The position numbers and the translations under genes are program-made. Below, one piece after another: positions 1 through 9,556 of a stretch of 64,000 nt of DNA. Position 1 is the stretch's first letter. Every line of letters starts with the position of its first letter. This DNA comes from Sipunculus nudus (Eukaryota > Annelida > Sipuncula > Golfingiida > Sipunculidae): assembly GCA_026874595.1 (NCBI GenBank), contig CM049322.1, forward strand, positions 1,659,900 to 1,723,899. The letters run 5' to 3'. A model generated the notes under the pieces. The model searched no databases and had not been told where the DNA came from. It was given only the letters and a program-made list of their open reading frames with translations.

Positions 1-137
1 TATAAATTTAAAAAAAGTGATAATATCGGGATTAGATACCCATTTTTCTTTTTTACCTGAATTGATCAACAGTTATGTTCCAAATTCGACATAAATAGAC
101 TCTTGGAGAGCCTAATATCATATTTTATCTTCAGAAT
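1..137 (+). repeat. Partial unit: B-to-A spacer at the left window edge
   Basis: These bases match the part of the repeat that lies between a B frame and the next A frame (compare 755-891), including an A-tract followed by GTGATAATATCGGG, then TTGATCAACAG and TTCGACATAAATAGAC. The array therefore continues to the left of the window. No other feature is visible here. Confidence 0.95.
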
Positions 138-506
138 ATGGTTGCAAATCGCCTTTATGGAGACATAGTTCCGTTGCTTACATTTTGCTTACGCTTTGCT
201 TATGCTTTGCTTACGAAGAAAACACCACAGAATTTAAACATTTCTCTACAAATACTCACAAATACTACCCATAGGGACACTGACTGGTTCACTGGCTACA
301 CGATTATACCTGTTGGTGGACAGTACTCTAAATATTAGGGGTCAAATCGTACAATCAAAATCAGAAATAGCTATTACTTCTCAATTCTAAAAGTGATATA
401 ATCTAGTTTAGGGACCCATTTTTCTCTTTTAACCTCAATAATCAAAAGTTTTTTTACCATATTCGACATAAATAGACTGCTGGGAAGTCTAACATTATAT
501 AATTTC

Positions 507-522
507 TTCGGAAAATGGTCGG
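507..522 (+). other. TTCG...TCGG motif at the start of B units (weak CENP-B-box resemblance)
   Basis: B units carry TTCGGAAAATGGTCGG across the unit start, while A units have the non-matching TTCAGAATATGGTTGC. The mammalian CENP-B box core is TTCG-N4-A-N2-CGGG. Here TTCG-N4-A is present, but the second half is displaced and reads TCGGA, so it is not a true match. Variants that destroy TTCG occur (TTCTCCGG in B6/B7 units such as 28004 and 28759; TTCCTCGG at 25743 and 34777; TTCTTCTG before 59625). I list it only because it is family-specific and regularly spaced. Confidence 0.3.
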
Positions 523-736
523 AAAACGCATTTATGGAGACATAGTTCCTTTGTTTACACCTTGCTTACGCTTTGCTTATGCTTTGCTTATGGTGAAAAC
601 ACCAAAGAACTCAAGCATTTTTCTGCAAATACAGACAAGTATGAACCATAGGGACACAGCCTGGTTCCCTGGCTACACAATAGTGCCTGTTAGTCATCAT
701 GAATCTAAAAATAAAGGGTCAAACCGTTCTATCTAA
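515..736 (+). other. B1 variant with frame extended to 73 codons
   Basis: In most B1 units the usual stop context AAAAATTAAGGG reads AAAAATAAAGGG, which removes the TAA and runs the frame on for seven codons (KGSNRSI) to the next TAA. The same change recurs at 2773, 5789, 7293, 9935, 12193, 17463, 19720, 22734, 26499, 27253, 35533, 36287, 40049, 51340, 55107 and 57366, among others. It is absent from the B1 units at 9179, 14449, 30261, 48326 and 61126. It is useful as a lineage marker; I infer no function. Confidence 0.8.
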
Positions 737-891
737 ATCAGAAATAGATAATACTATAAATTTAAAAAAAGTGATAATATCGGGATTAGATACCCATTTT
801 TCTTTTTTACCTGAATTGATCAACAGTTATGTTCCAAATTCGACATAAATAGACTCTTGGAGAGCCTAATATTATATTTTATCTTCAGAAT

Positions 892-1092
892 ATGGTTGCA
901 AATCGCCTTTATGGAGACATAGTTCCTTTGCTTACATTTTGCTTACGCTTTGCTTATGCTTTGCTTACGAAGAAAACACCACAGATTTTAAGCATTTTTC
1001 TACAAATACTCACAAATACTACCCATAGGGACACTGACTGGTTCACTGGCTACACGAAAATACCTGTTAGTGTTCAGTACTCTAAATATTAG
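892..1092 (+). other. Recurrent 66-codon open frame of family A units, probably non-coding
   Basis: Nearly all A units keep this 66-codon frame. A translation would begin MVANRLYGD, have a hydrophobic stretch at about residues 10-26 and end QYSKY. It resembles no protein family I know. Evidence against coding: compared with the B frame at 3525, 20 codons differ in amino acid (27 bases) and only 4 differ silently (4 bases), so there is no sign of purifying selection. Several A units carry a stop or frameshift (16331, 23113, 31389, 32146, 41176, 41933, 52468). The frame stays open mainly because the copies are recent. A short satellite-derived peptide is not excluded, but I consider it unlikely. 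Confidence 0.85.
927..970 (+). repeat. Four 11-bp direct repeats inside the monomer (reference copy)
   Basis: Four adjacent 11-mers read TTTGCTTACAT (927-937), TTTGCTTACGC (938-948), TTTGCTTATGC (949-959) and TTTGCTTACGA (960-970). The same block sits at the same offset (35-78 bases into the unit) in essentially all 170 units. Between A and B it is the best conserved region: apart from one T/C difference it is identical from TATGGAGACATAG through the third 11-mer and most of the fourth. Subtypes show small changes: TTTGTTTACACC in B1, GCTAACAC in B6, and GCTTTTATTACGG or GCTTTTCTTACGG at the fourth repeat in B5 and B2. The 11-bp spacing is close to one helical turn, so the repeated faces would line up. 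Confidence 0.9.
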
Positions 1093-3524
1093 GGATCAAA
1101 TCGTACAATCAAAATCAGAAATAGCTATTACATCTCAATTCTAAAAGTGATATAATCTAATTTAGGGACCCATTTTTCTCTTTTAACCTCAATAATCAAA
1201 AGTTTTTATACCATATTCGACATAAATAGACTGCTGGGAAGTCTAACATTATATTATTTCTTCGGAAAATGGTCGGAAAACGCATTTATGGAGAAATAGT
1301 TCCTTTGCTTACACTTTGCTTACGCTTTGCTTATGCTTTTCTTACGGTGAAAACACCAAAGAACTCAAGCAATTTTTTTGAAATACAGACAAGTATGAAC
1401 CATAGGGACACAGCCTGGTTCCCTGGCTACACAATAGTGCCTGTAAGTCATCACGAATCTAAAAATTAAGGGTCAAACCGTTCTAACTAAATCAGAAATA
1501 GATAATACTATTAATTTCAAAAAGTGATAATATCGAGTTTAGGGAGCCATTTTTCTTTTTTACCTGAAGTGATCAACAGTTATGTTCCTTCGACATAGAT
1601 AGACTCTTGGAGAGCCTAATATTATATTATATCTGCAGAATATGGTTGCAAATCGCCTTTATGGAGACATAGTTCCGTTGCTTACATTTTGCTTACGCTT
1701 TGCTTATGCTTTGCTTACGAAGAAAACACCACCGATTTTAAGCATTATTCTACAAATACTCACAAATACTACCCATAGGGACACAGATTGGTTCACTGGC
1801 TACATAATAATACCTGTTAGTGGTCAGTACTCTAAATATTAGGGGTCAAATCGTACAATCAAAATCAGAAATAGCTATTACTTCTCAATTCTAAAAGTGA
1901 TATAATCTAATTTAGGGACCCATTTTTCTCTTTTAACCTCAATAATCAAAAGTTTTTTTTACCATATTCGACATAAATAGACTGCTGGGAAGTCTAACAT
2001 TATATTATTTCTTCGGAAAATGGTCGGAAAACGCATTTATGGAGACATAGTTCCTTTGCTTACACTTTGCTTACGCTTTGCTTATGCTTTGCTTACGGTG
2101 AAAACACCAAAGAACTCAAGCATTTTTCTGCAAATAAAGACAAGTATGAACCATACGGACACAGCCTGGTTCCGTGGCTACACAATAGTGCCTGTTAGTC
2201 ATCATGAATCTAAAAATTAAGGGTCAAACCGTTCCATCTAAATCAGAAATAGATAATACTATAAATTTAAAAAAAGTGATAATATCGGGATTAGATACCC
2301 ATTTTTCTTTTTTACCTGAATTGATCAACAGTTATGTTCCAAATTCGACATAAATAGACTCTTGGAGAGCCTAATATTATATTTTATCTTCAGAATATGG
2401 TTGCAAATCGCCTTTATGGAGACATAGTTCCGTTGCTTACATTTTGCTTACGCTTTGCTTATGCTTTGCTTACGAAGAAAACACCACAGAATTTAAACAT
2501 TTCTCTACAAATACTCACAAATACTACCCATAGGGACACTGACTGGTTCACTGGCTACACGATTATACCTGTTGGTGGACAGTACTCTAAATATTAGGGG
2601 TCAAATCGTATAATCAAAATCAGAAATAGCTATTACTTCTCAATTCTAAAAGTGATATAATCTAGTTTAGGGACCCATTTTTCTCTTTTAACCTCAATAA
2701 TCAAAAGTTTTTTACCATATTCGACATAAATAGACTGCTGGGAAGTCTAACATTATATAATTTCTTCGGAAAATGGTCGGAAAACGCATTTATGGAGACA
2801 TAGTTCCTTTGTTTACACCTTGCTTACGCTTTGCTTATGCTTTGCTTATGGTGAAAACACCAAAGAACTCAAGCATTTTTCTGCAAATACAGACAAGTAT
2901 GAACCATAGGGACACAGCCTGGTTCCCTGGCTACACAATAGTGCCTGTTAGTCATCATGATTCTAAAAATAAAGGGTCAAACCGTTCTATCTAAATCAGA
3001 AATAGATAATACTATTAATTTCAAAAAGTGATAATATCGAGTTTTAGATACCCATTTTTCTTTTTTACCTGAATTGATTAACAGTTATGTTCCTTCGACA
3101 TAGATAGACTCTTGGAGAGCCTAATATTATATTATACCTTCAGAATATGGTTGCAAATCTCCTTTATGGAGACATAGTTCCTTTGCTTACATTTTGCTTA
3201 CGCTTTGCTTATGCTTTGCTTACGAAGAAAACACCACCGATTTTAAGCATTATTCTACAAATACTCACAAATACTACCCATAGGGACACAGACTGGTTCA
3301 CTGGCTACATAATAATACCTGTTAGTGGTCAGTACTCTAAATATTAGGGGTCAAATCGTACAATCAAAATCAGAAATAGCTATTACTTCTCCATTTCTAA
3401 AAGTGATATAATCTAATTTAGGGACCCATTTTTCTCTTTTAACCTCAATAATCAAAAGTTTTGTTACCATATTCGACATAAATAGACTGCTGGGAAGTCA
3501 AACATTATATTATTTCTTCGGAAA

Positions 3525-3725
3525 ATGGTCGGAAAACGCATTTATGGAGACATAGTTCCTTTGCTTACACTTTGCTTACGCTTTGCTTATGCTTTGCTTA
3601 CGGTGAAAACACCAAAGAACTCAAGCATTTTTCTGCAAATACAGACAAGTATGAACCATAGGGACACAGCCTGGTTCCCTGGCTACACAATAGTGCCTGT
3701 TAGTCATCATGAATCTAAAAATTAA
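3525..3725 (+). other. Recurrent 66-codon open frame of family B units, probably non-coding
   Basis: This is the B counterpart of the A frame. A translation begins MVGKRIYGD and ends HHESKN with stop TAA. It shares 46 of 66 residues with the A translation at 892. I do not recognise it. Disrupted B copies occur at 13698, 24991, 28004, 29511, 31014, 34025, 37792, 39299, 40801 and 47575, and most of these lesions are present in two or more units because they were copied with larger blocks. Such copying of broken frames argues against a selected protein. Confidence 0.85.
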
Positions 3726-3901
3726 GGGTCAAACCGTTCCATCTAAATCAGAAATTGATAATACTATAAATTTAAAAAAAGTGATAATATCGGGATTAGG
3801 GACCCATTCTTCTTTTTTACCTGAATTGATCAACAGTTATGTTCCAAATTCGACATAGATAGACTCTTGGAGAGCCTAATAATATATTATATCTTCAGAA
3901 T
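3525..3901 (+). repeat. Reference family B monomer (subtype B4, 377 bp)
   Basis: This B unit is used here as the reference. It opens ATGGTCGGAAAACGCATT, keeps the four 11-bp repeats almost unchanged, then diverges from A (CCAAAGAACTCAAGC, CAGACAAGTATGAACC, ACAGCCTGG, AGTCATCATGAATC). Its spacer has GGGTCAAACCGTT, ATCAGAAATNGATAA, an A-tract, TTGATCAACAG and TTCGACATAGATAGAC. The sequence just before a B unit carries CTTCGGAAAATGG where the A equivalent reads CTTCAGAATATGG. B4 differs from B3 mainly by TTCCCTGGC in place of TTCCGTGGC and by GAAATTGATAA downstream. Confidence 0.95.
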
Positions 3902-4656
3902 ATGGTTGCAAATCGCCTTTATGGAGACATAGTTCCTTTGCTTACATTTTGCTTACGCTTTGCTTATGCTTTGCTTACGAAGAAAACACCACCGATTTTA
4001 AGCATTATTCTACAAATACTCACAAATACTACCCATAGGGACACAGATTGGTTCACTGGCTACATAATAATACCTGTTAGTGGTCAGTACTCTAAATATT
4101 AGGGGTCAAATCGTACAATCAAAATCAGAAATAGCTATTACTTCTCAATTCTAAAAGTGATATAATCTAATTTAGGGACCCATTTTTCTCTTTTAACCTC
4201 AATAATCAAAAGTTTTTTTACCATATTCGACATAAATAGACTGCTGGGAAGTCTAACATTATATTATTTCTTCGGAAAATGGTCGGAAAACGCATTTATG
4301 GAGACATAGTTCCTTTGCTTACACTTTGCTTACGCTTTGCTTATGCTTTGCTTACGGTGAAAACACCAAAGAACTCAAGCATTTTTCTGCAAATACAGAC
4401 AAGTATGAACCATAGGGACACAGCCTGGTTCCGTGGCTACACAATAGTGCCTGTTAGTCATCATGAATCTAAAAATTAAGGGTCAAACCGTTACATCTAA
4501 ATCAGAAATAGATAATACTATAAATTTAAAAAAAAGTGATAATATCGGGATTAGATACCCATTTTTCTTTTTCACCTGAATTGATCAACAGTTATGTTCC
4601 AAATTCGACATAAATAGACTCTTGGAGAGCCTAATATTATATTTTATCTTCAGAAT

Positions 4657-5033
4657 ATGGTTGCAAATCGCCTTTATGGAGACATAGTTCCGTTGCTTAC
4701 ATTTTGCTTACGCTTTGCTTATGCTTTGCTTACGAAGAAAACACCACAGAATTTATACATTTCTCTACAAATACTCACAAATACTACCCATAGGGACACA
4801 GATTGGTTCACTGGCTACATAATAATACCTGTTAGTGGTCAGTACTCTAAATATTAGGGGTCAAATCGTACAATCAAAATCAGAAATAGCTATTACTTCT
4901 CAATTCTAAAAGTGATATAATCTAATTTAGGGACCCATTTTTCTCTTTTAACCTCAATAATCAAAAGTTTTTTTACCATATTCGACATAAATAGACTGCT
5001 GGGAAGTCTAACATTATATTATTTCTTCGGAAA
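4657..5033 (+). repeat. A1/A3 mosaic unit
   Basis: The left part is A1 (CAGAATTTATACATTTC, with a private T giving TATAC) and the right part is A3 (GACACAGATTGG, CTACATAATAATACC, GTTAGTGGTCAG). The switch lies between about 4764 and 4800. Because A/B alternation is kept on both sides, gene conversion or an in-register crossover between two A units explains it. Confidence 0.8.
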
Positions 5034-6915
5034 ATGGTCGGAAAACGCATTTATGGAGACATAGTTCCTTTGCTTACACTTTGCTTACGCTTTGCTTATG
5101 CTTTGCTTACGGTGAAAACACCAAAGAACTCAAGCATTTTTCTGCAAATACAGACAAGTATGAACCATAGGGACACAGCCTGGTTCCGTGGCTGCACAAT
5201 AGTGCCTGTTAGTCATCATGAATCTAAAAATTAAGGGTCAAACCGTTACATCTAAATCAGAAATAGATAATACTATAAATTTCAAAAAAAGTGATAATAT
5301 CGGGATTAGATACCCATTTTTCTTTTTTACCTGAATTGATCAACAGTTATGTTCCAAATTCGACATAAATAGACTCTTGGAGAGCCTAATATTATATTTT
5401 ATCTTCAGAATATGGTTGCAAATCGCCTTTATGGAGACATAGTTCCGTTGCTTACATTTTGCTTACGCTTTGCTTATGCTTTGCTTACGAAGAAAACACC
5501 ACAGAATTTAAACATTTCTCTACAAATACTCACAAATACTACCCATAGGGACACTGACTGGTTCACTGGCTACACGATTATACCTGTTGGTGGACAGTAC
5601 TCTAAATATTAGGGGTCAAATCGTACAATCAAAATCAGAAATAGCTATTACTTCTCAATTCTAAAAGTGATATAATCTAGTTTAGGGACCCATTTTTCTC
5701 TTTTAACCTCAATAATCAAAAGTTTTTTTACCATATTCGACATAAATAGACTGCTGGGAAGTCTAACATTATATAATTTCTTCGGAAAATGGTCGGAAAA
5801 CGCATTTATGGAGACATAGTTCCTTTGTTTACACCTTGCTTACACTTTGCTTATGCTTTGCTTATGGTGAAAACACCAAAGAACTCAAGCATTTTTCTGC
5901 AAATACAGACAAGTATGAACCATAGGGACACAGCCTGGTTCCCTGGCTACACAGTAGTGCCTGTTAGTCATCATGAATCTAAAAATAAAGGGTCAAACCG
6001 TTCTATCTAAATCAGAAATAGATAATACTATAAATTTCAAAAAAGTGATAATATCGGGATTAGATACCCATTTTTCTTTTTTACCTGAATTGATCAACAG
6101 TTATGTTCCAAATTCGACATAAATAGACTCTTGGAGAGCCTAATATTATATTTTATCTTCAGAATATGGTTGCAAATCGCCTTTATGGAGACATAGTTCC
6201 TTTGCTTACATTTTGCTTACGCTTTGCTTATGCTTTGCTTACGAAGAAAACACCACAGATTTTAAGCATTTTTCTACAAATACTCACAAATACTACCCAT
6301 AGGGACACTGACTGGTTCACTGGCTACACGAAAATACCTGTTAGTGTTCAGTACTCTAAATATTAGGGATCAAATCGTACAATCAAAATCAGAAATAGCT
6401 ATTACTTCTCAATTCTAAAAGTGATATAATCTAATTTAGGGACCCATTTTTCTCTTTTAACCTCAATAATCAAAAGTTTTTATACCATATTCGACATAAA
6501 TAGACTGCTGGGAAGTCTAACATTATATTATTTCTTCGGAAAATGGTCGAAAAACGCATTTATGGAGAAATAGTTCCTTTGCTTACACTTTGCTTACGCT
6601 TTGCTTATGCTTTTCTTACGGTGAAAACACCAAAGAACTCAAGCAATTTTTTTGAAATACAGACAAGTATGAACCATAGGGACACAGCCTGGTTCCCTGG
6701 CTACACAATAGTGCCTGTAAGTCATCATGAATCTAAAAATTAAGGGTCAAACCGTTCTAACTAAATCAGAAATAGATAATACTATTAATTTCAAAAAGTG
6801 ATAATATCGAGTTTAGGGAGCCATTTTTCTTTTTTACCTGAAGTGATCAACAGTTATGTTCCTTCGACATAGATAGACTCTTGGAGAGCCTAATATTATA
6901 TTATATCTGCAGAAT

Positions 6916-7292
6916 ATGGTTGCAAATCGCCTTTATGGAGACACAGTTCCGTTGCTTACATTTTGCTTACGCTTTGCTTATGCTTTGCTTACGAAGAAAA
7001 CACCACAGATTTTAAGCATTTTTCTACAAACACTCACAAATACTACCCATAGGGACACTGACTGGTTCACTGGCTACACGATTATACCTGTTGGTGGACA
7101 GTACTCTAAATATTAGGGGTCAAATCGTACAATCAAAATCAGAAATAGCTATTACTTCTCAATTCTAAAAGTGATATAATCTAGTTTAGGGACCCATTTT
7201 TCTCTTTTAACCTCAATAATCAAAAGTTTTTTTACCATATTCGACATAAATAGACTGCTGGGAAGTCTAACATTATATAATTTCTTCGGAAA
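6916..7292 (+). repeat. A4/A1 mosaic unit
   Basis: The left two thirds match A4 (GACACAGTTCCGTTGC, CAGATTTTAAGC, CAAACACTC) like the unit at 14826. The end matches A1 (CGATTATACC, GTTGGTGGACAG). The switch falls between about 7031 and 7082. Alternation is intact on both sides. Confidence 0.75.
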
Positions 7293-8801
7293 ATGGTCGG
7301 AAAACGCATTTATGGAGACATAGTTCCTTTGTTTACACCTTGCTTACACTTTGCTTATGCTTTGCTTATGGTGAAAACACCAAAGAACTCAAGCATTTTT
7401 CTGCAAATACAGACAAGTATGAACCATAGGGACACAGCCTGGTTCCCTGGCTACACAGTAGTGCCTGTTAGTCATCATGAATCTAAAAATAAAGGGTCAA
7501 ACCGTTCTATCTAAATCAGAAATAGATAATACTATAAATTTCAAAAAAGTGATAATATCGGGATTAGATACCCATTTTTCTTTTTTACCTGAATTGATCA
7601 ACAGTTATGTTCCAAATTCGACATAAATAGACTCTTGGAGAGCCTAATATTATATTTTATCTTCAGAATATGGTTGCAAATCGCCTTTATGGAGACATAG
7701 TTCCTTTGCTTACATTTTGCTTACGCTTTGCTTATGCTTTGCTTACGAAGAAAACACCACCGATTTTAAGCATTATTCTACAAATACTCACAAATACTAC
7801 CCATAGGAACACAGACTGGTTCACTGGCTACATAATAATACCTGTTAGTGGTCAGTACTCTAAATATTAGGGGTCAAATCGTACAATCAAAATCAGAAAT
7901 AGCTATTACTTCTCCATTTCTAAAAGTGATATAATCTAATTTAGGGACCCATTTTTCTCTTTTAACCTCAATAATCAAAAGTTTTGTTACCATATTCGAC
8001 ATAAATAGACTGCTGGGAAGTCTAACATTATATTATTTCTTCGGAAAATGGTCGGAAAACGCATTTATGGAGACATAGTTCCTTTGCTTACACTTTGCTT
8101 ACGCTTTGCTTATGCTTTGCTTACGGTGAAAACACCAAAGAACTCAAGCATTTTTCTGCAAATACAGACAAGTATGAACCATAGGGACACAGCCTGGTTC
8201 CCTGGCTACACAATAGTGCCTGTTAGTCATCATGAATCTAAAAATTAAGGGTCAAACCGTTCCATCTAAATCAGAAATTGATAATACTATAAAATTAAAA
8301 AAAGTGATAATATCGGGATTAGGGACCCATTCTTCTTTTTTACCTGAATTGATCAACAGTTATGTTCCAAATTCGACATAGAAAGACTCTTGGAGAGCCT
8401 AATAATATATTATATCTTCAGAATATGGTTGCAAATCGCCTTTATGGAGACATAGTTCCTTTGCTTACATTTTGCTTACGCTTTGCTTATGCTTTGCTTA
8501 CGAAGAAAACACCACCGATTTTAAGCATTATTCTACAAATACTCACAAATACTACCCATAGGGACACAGATTGGTTCACTGGCTACATAATAATACCTGT
8601 TAGTGGTCAGTACTCTAAATATTAGGGATCAAATCGTACAATCAAAATCAGAAATAGCTATTACTTCTCAATTCTAAAAGTGATATAATCTAATTTAGGG
8701 ACCCATTTTTCTCTTTTAACCTCAATAATCAAAAGTTTTTTTACCATATTCGACATAAATAGACTGCTGGGAAGTCTAACATTATATTATTTTTTCGGAA
8801 A

Positions 8802-9178
8802 ATGGTCGGAAAACGCATTTATGGAGACATAGTTCCTTTGCTTACATTTTGCTTACGCTTTGCTTATGCTTTGCTTACGAAGAAAACACCACCGATTTTA
8901 AGCATTATTCTACAAATACTCACAAATACTACCCATAGGGACACAGATTGGTTCACTGGCTACATAATAATACCTGTTAGTGGTCAGTACTCTAAATATT
9001 AGGGGTCAAATCGTACAATCAAAATCAGAAATAGCTATTACTTCTCAATTCTAAAAGTGATATAATCTAATTTAGGGACCCATTTTTCTCTTTTAACCTC
9101 AATAATCAAAAGTTTTTTTACCATATTCGACATAAATAGACTGCTGGGAAGTCTAACATTATATAATTTCTTCGGAAA
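8802..9178 (+). repeat. B/A chimeric unit, the only break in A-B alternation
   Basis: The unit starts as B (preceding TTTCGGAAAATGG; ATGGTCGGAAAACGCATT) but is A3 from the eleven-base repeats on (CATTTTGC, ACGAAGAAAACACCACCG, CTACATAATAATACC, GTTAGTGGTCAG, stop TAG, A-type spacer). The switch lies between about 8817 and 8848, in the block most conserved between A and B. Its left neighbour is A3 (8425) and its right neighbour B1 (9179), so the unit replaces one A-B pair and alternation resumes with shifted phase. Simple conversion would not change the register of everything downstream. An unequal crossover between a B and an A unit would. Confidence 0.9.
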
Positions 9179-9556
9179 ATGGTCGGAAAACGCATTTATG
9201 GAGACATAGTTCCTTTGTTTACACCTTGCTTACGCTTTGCTTATGCTTTGCTTATGGTGAAAACACCAAAGAACTCAAGCATTTTTCTGCAAATACAGAC
9301 AAGTATGAACCATAGGGACACAGCCTGGTTCCCTGGCTACACAATAGTGCCTGTTAGTCATCATGAATCTAAAAATTAAGGGTCAAACCGTTACATCTAA
9401 ATCAGAAATAGATAATACTATAAATTTAAAAAAAAGTGATAATATCGGGATTAGATACCCATTTTTCTTTTTTACCTGAATTGATCAACAGTTATGTTCC
9501 AAATTCGACATAAATAGACTCTTGGAGAGCCTAATATTATATTTTATCTTCAGAAT

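Larger units (their letters stand above)
892..1268 (+). repeat. Reference family A monomer (subtype A2, 377 bp)
   Basis: This A unit is used here as the reference. From the ATG it holds 201 bp with an open frame (892-1092) and then an AT-rich spacer of 176 bp. Landmarks in order are ATGGTTGCAAATCGCC, four 11-bp TTTGCTTA-type repeats (927-970), a 10-bp direct repeat ACAAATACTC/ACAAATACTA, CATAGGGACACTGACTGG, the frame's stop TAG, ATCAGAAATAGC, TTTAGGGACCCA, a T-tract and TTCGACATAAATAGAC. Against the B unit at 3525 the first 201 bp differ at 32 positions. The spacer also aligns throughout, so A and B are homologous over the entire unit and descend from one 377 bp ancestor. Confidence 0.95.
138..2396 (+). 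repeat. Hexameric higher-order repeat, copy 1
   Basis: Six units in the order A1 (138), B1 (515), A2 (892), B2 (1269), A3 (1642), B3 (2020), total 2259 bp. The same ordered set with the same diagnostic bases returns complete at 9557, 17086, 50963, 54730 and 56989, and without its last two members at 5412. The B2 unit carries GAGAAATAG in place of GAGACATAG, and the B3 unit carries CATACGGAC with TTCCGTGGC. This is the clearest higher-order repeat of the window. Confidence 0.9.
2397..5411 (+). repeat. Mixed A/B block, 8 units
   Basis: Order: A1 (2397), B1 (2773), A5/A3 mosaic (3147), B4 (3525), A3 (3902), B3 (4279), A1/A3 mosaic (4657), B3 (5034). The first two units carry CGTATAATC and CATGATTCT, variants they share with 11817-12414, 19344-19941 and 59249-59846. 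The B-to-A spacer before 3147 has GAGTTTTAGATACC, seen again only before 59999. The block is therefore a patchwork of subtypes known elsewhere in the window, with no foreign sequence. Confidence 0.85.
5412..9556 (+). repeat. Mixed block, 11 units, including the phase-breaking chimera
   Basis: Order: A1 (5412), B1 (5789), A2 (6166), B2 (6543), A4/A1 mosaic (6916), B1 (7293), A3 (7670), B4 (8048), A3 (8425), B/A chimera (8802), B1 (9179). The first four are the head of the hexamer. B1 at 5789 and 7293 share CTTACACTTTGC and CACAGTAGTGCC, so one is a local copy of the other. An upstream ATG at 8362 is in frame with the 8425 unit only because GATAG reads GAAAG there, a private point change that I consider incidental. 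Confidence 0.85.

Noticed and set aside
507-522. True CENP-B box
   Set aside because: The second half is displaced and reads TCGGA instead of CGGG. I kept it only as a weak, testable lead.
1146-1160. TATAAT-like promoter (GATATAATC) in the A-to-B spacer
   Set aside because: Such hexamers are expected in AT-rich DNA, there is no supporting upstream element or gene, and it recurs simply because the unit does.
1156-1172. TTTAGGG or TTAGGG telomere motifs
   Set aside because: A single copy occurs per spacer (for example in TTTAGGGACCC), with no tandem telomeric run.
8362-8625. Upstream start giving an 87-codon A frame
   Set aside because: It results from one point change (GATAG to GAAAG) that removes an upstream stop, and the same region in other units is closed.
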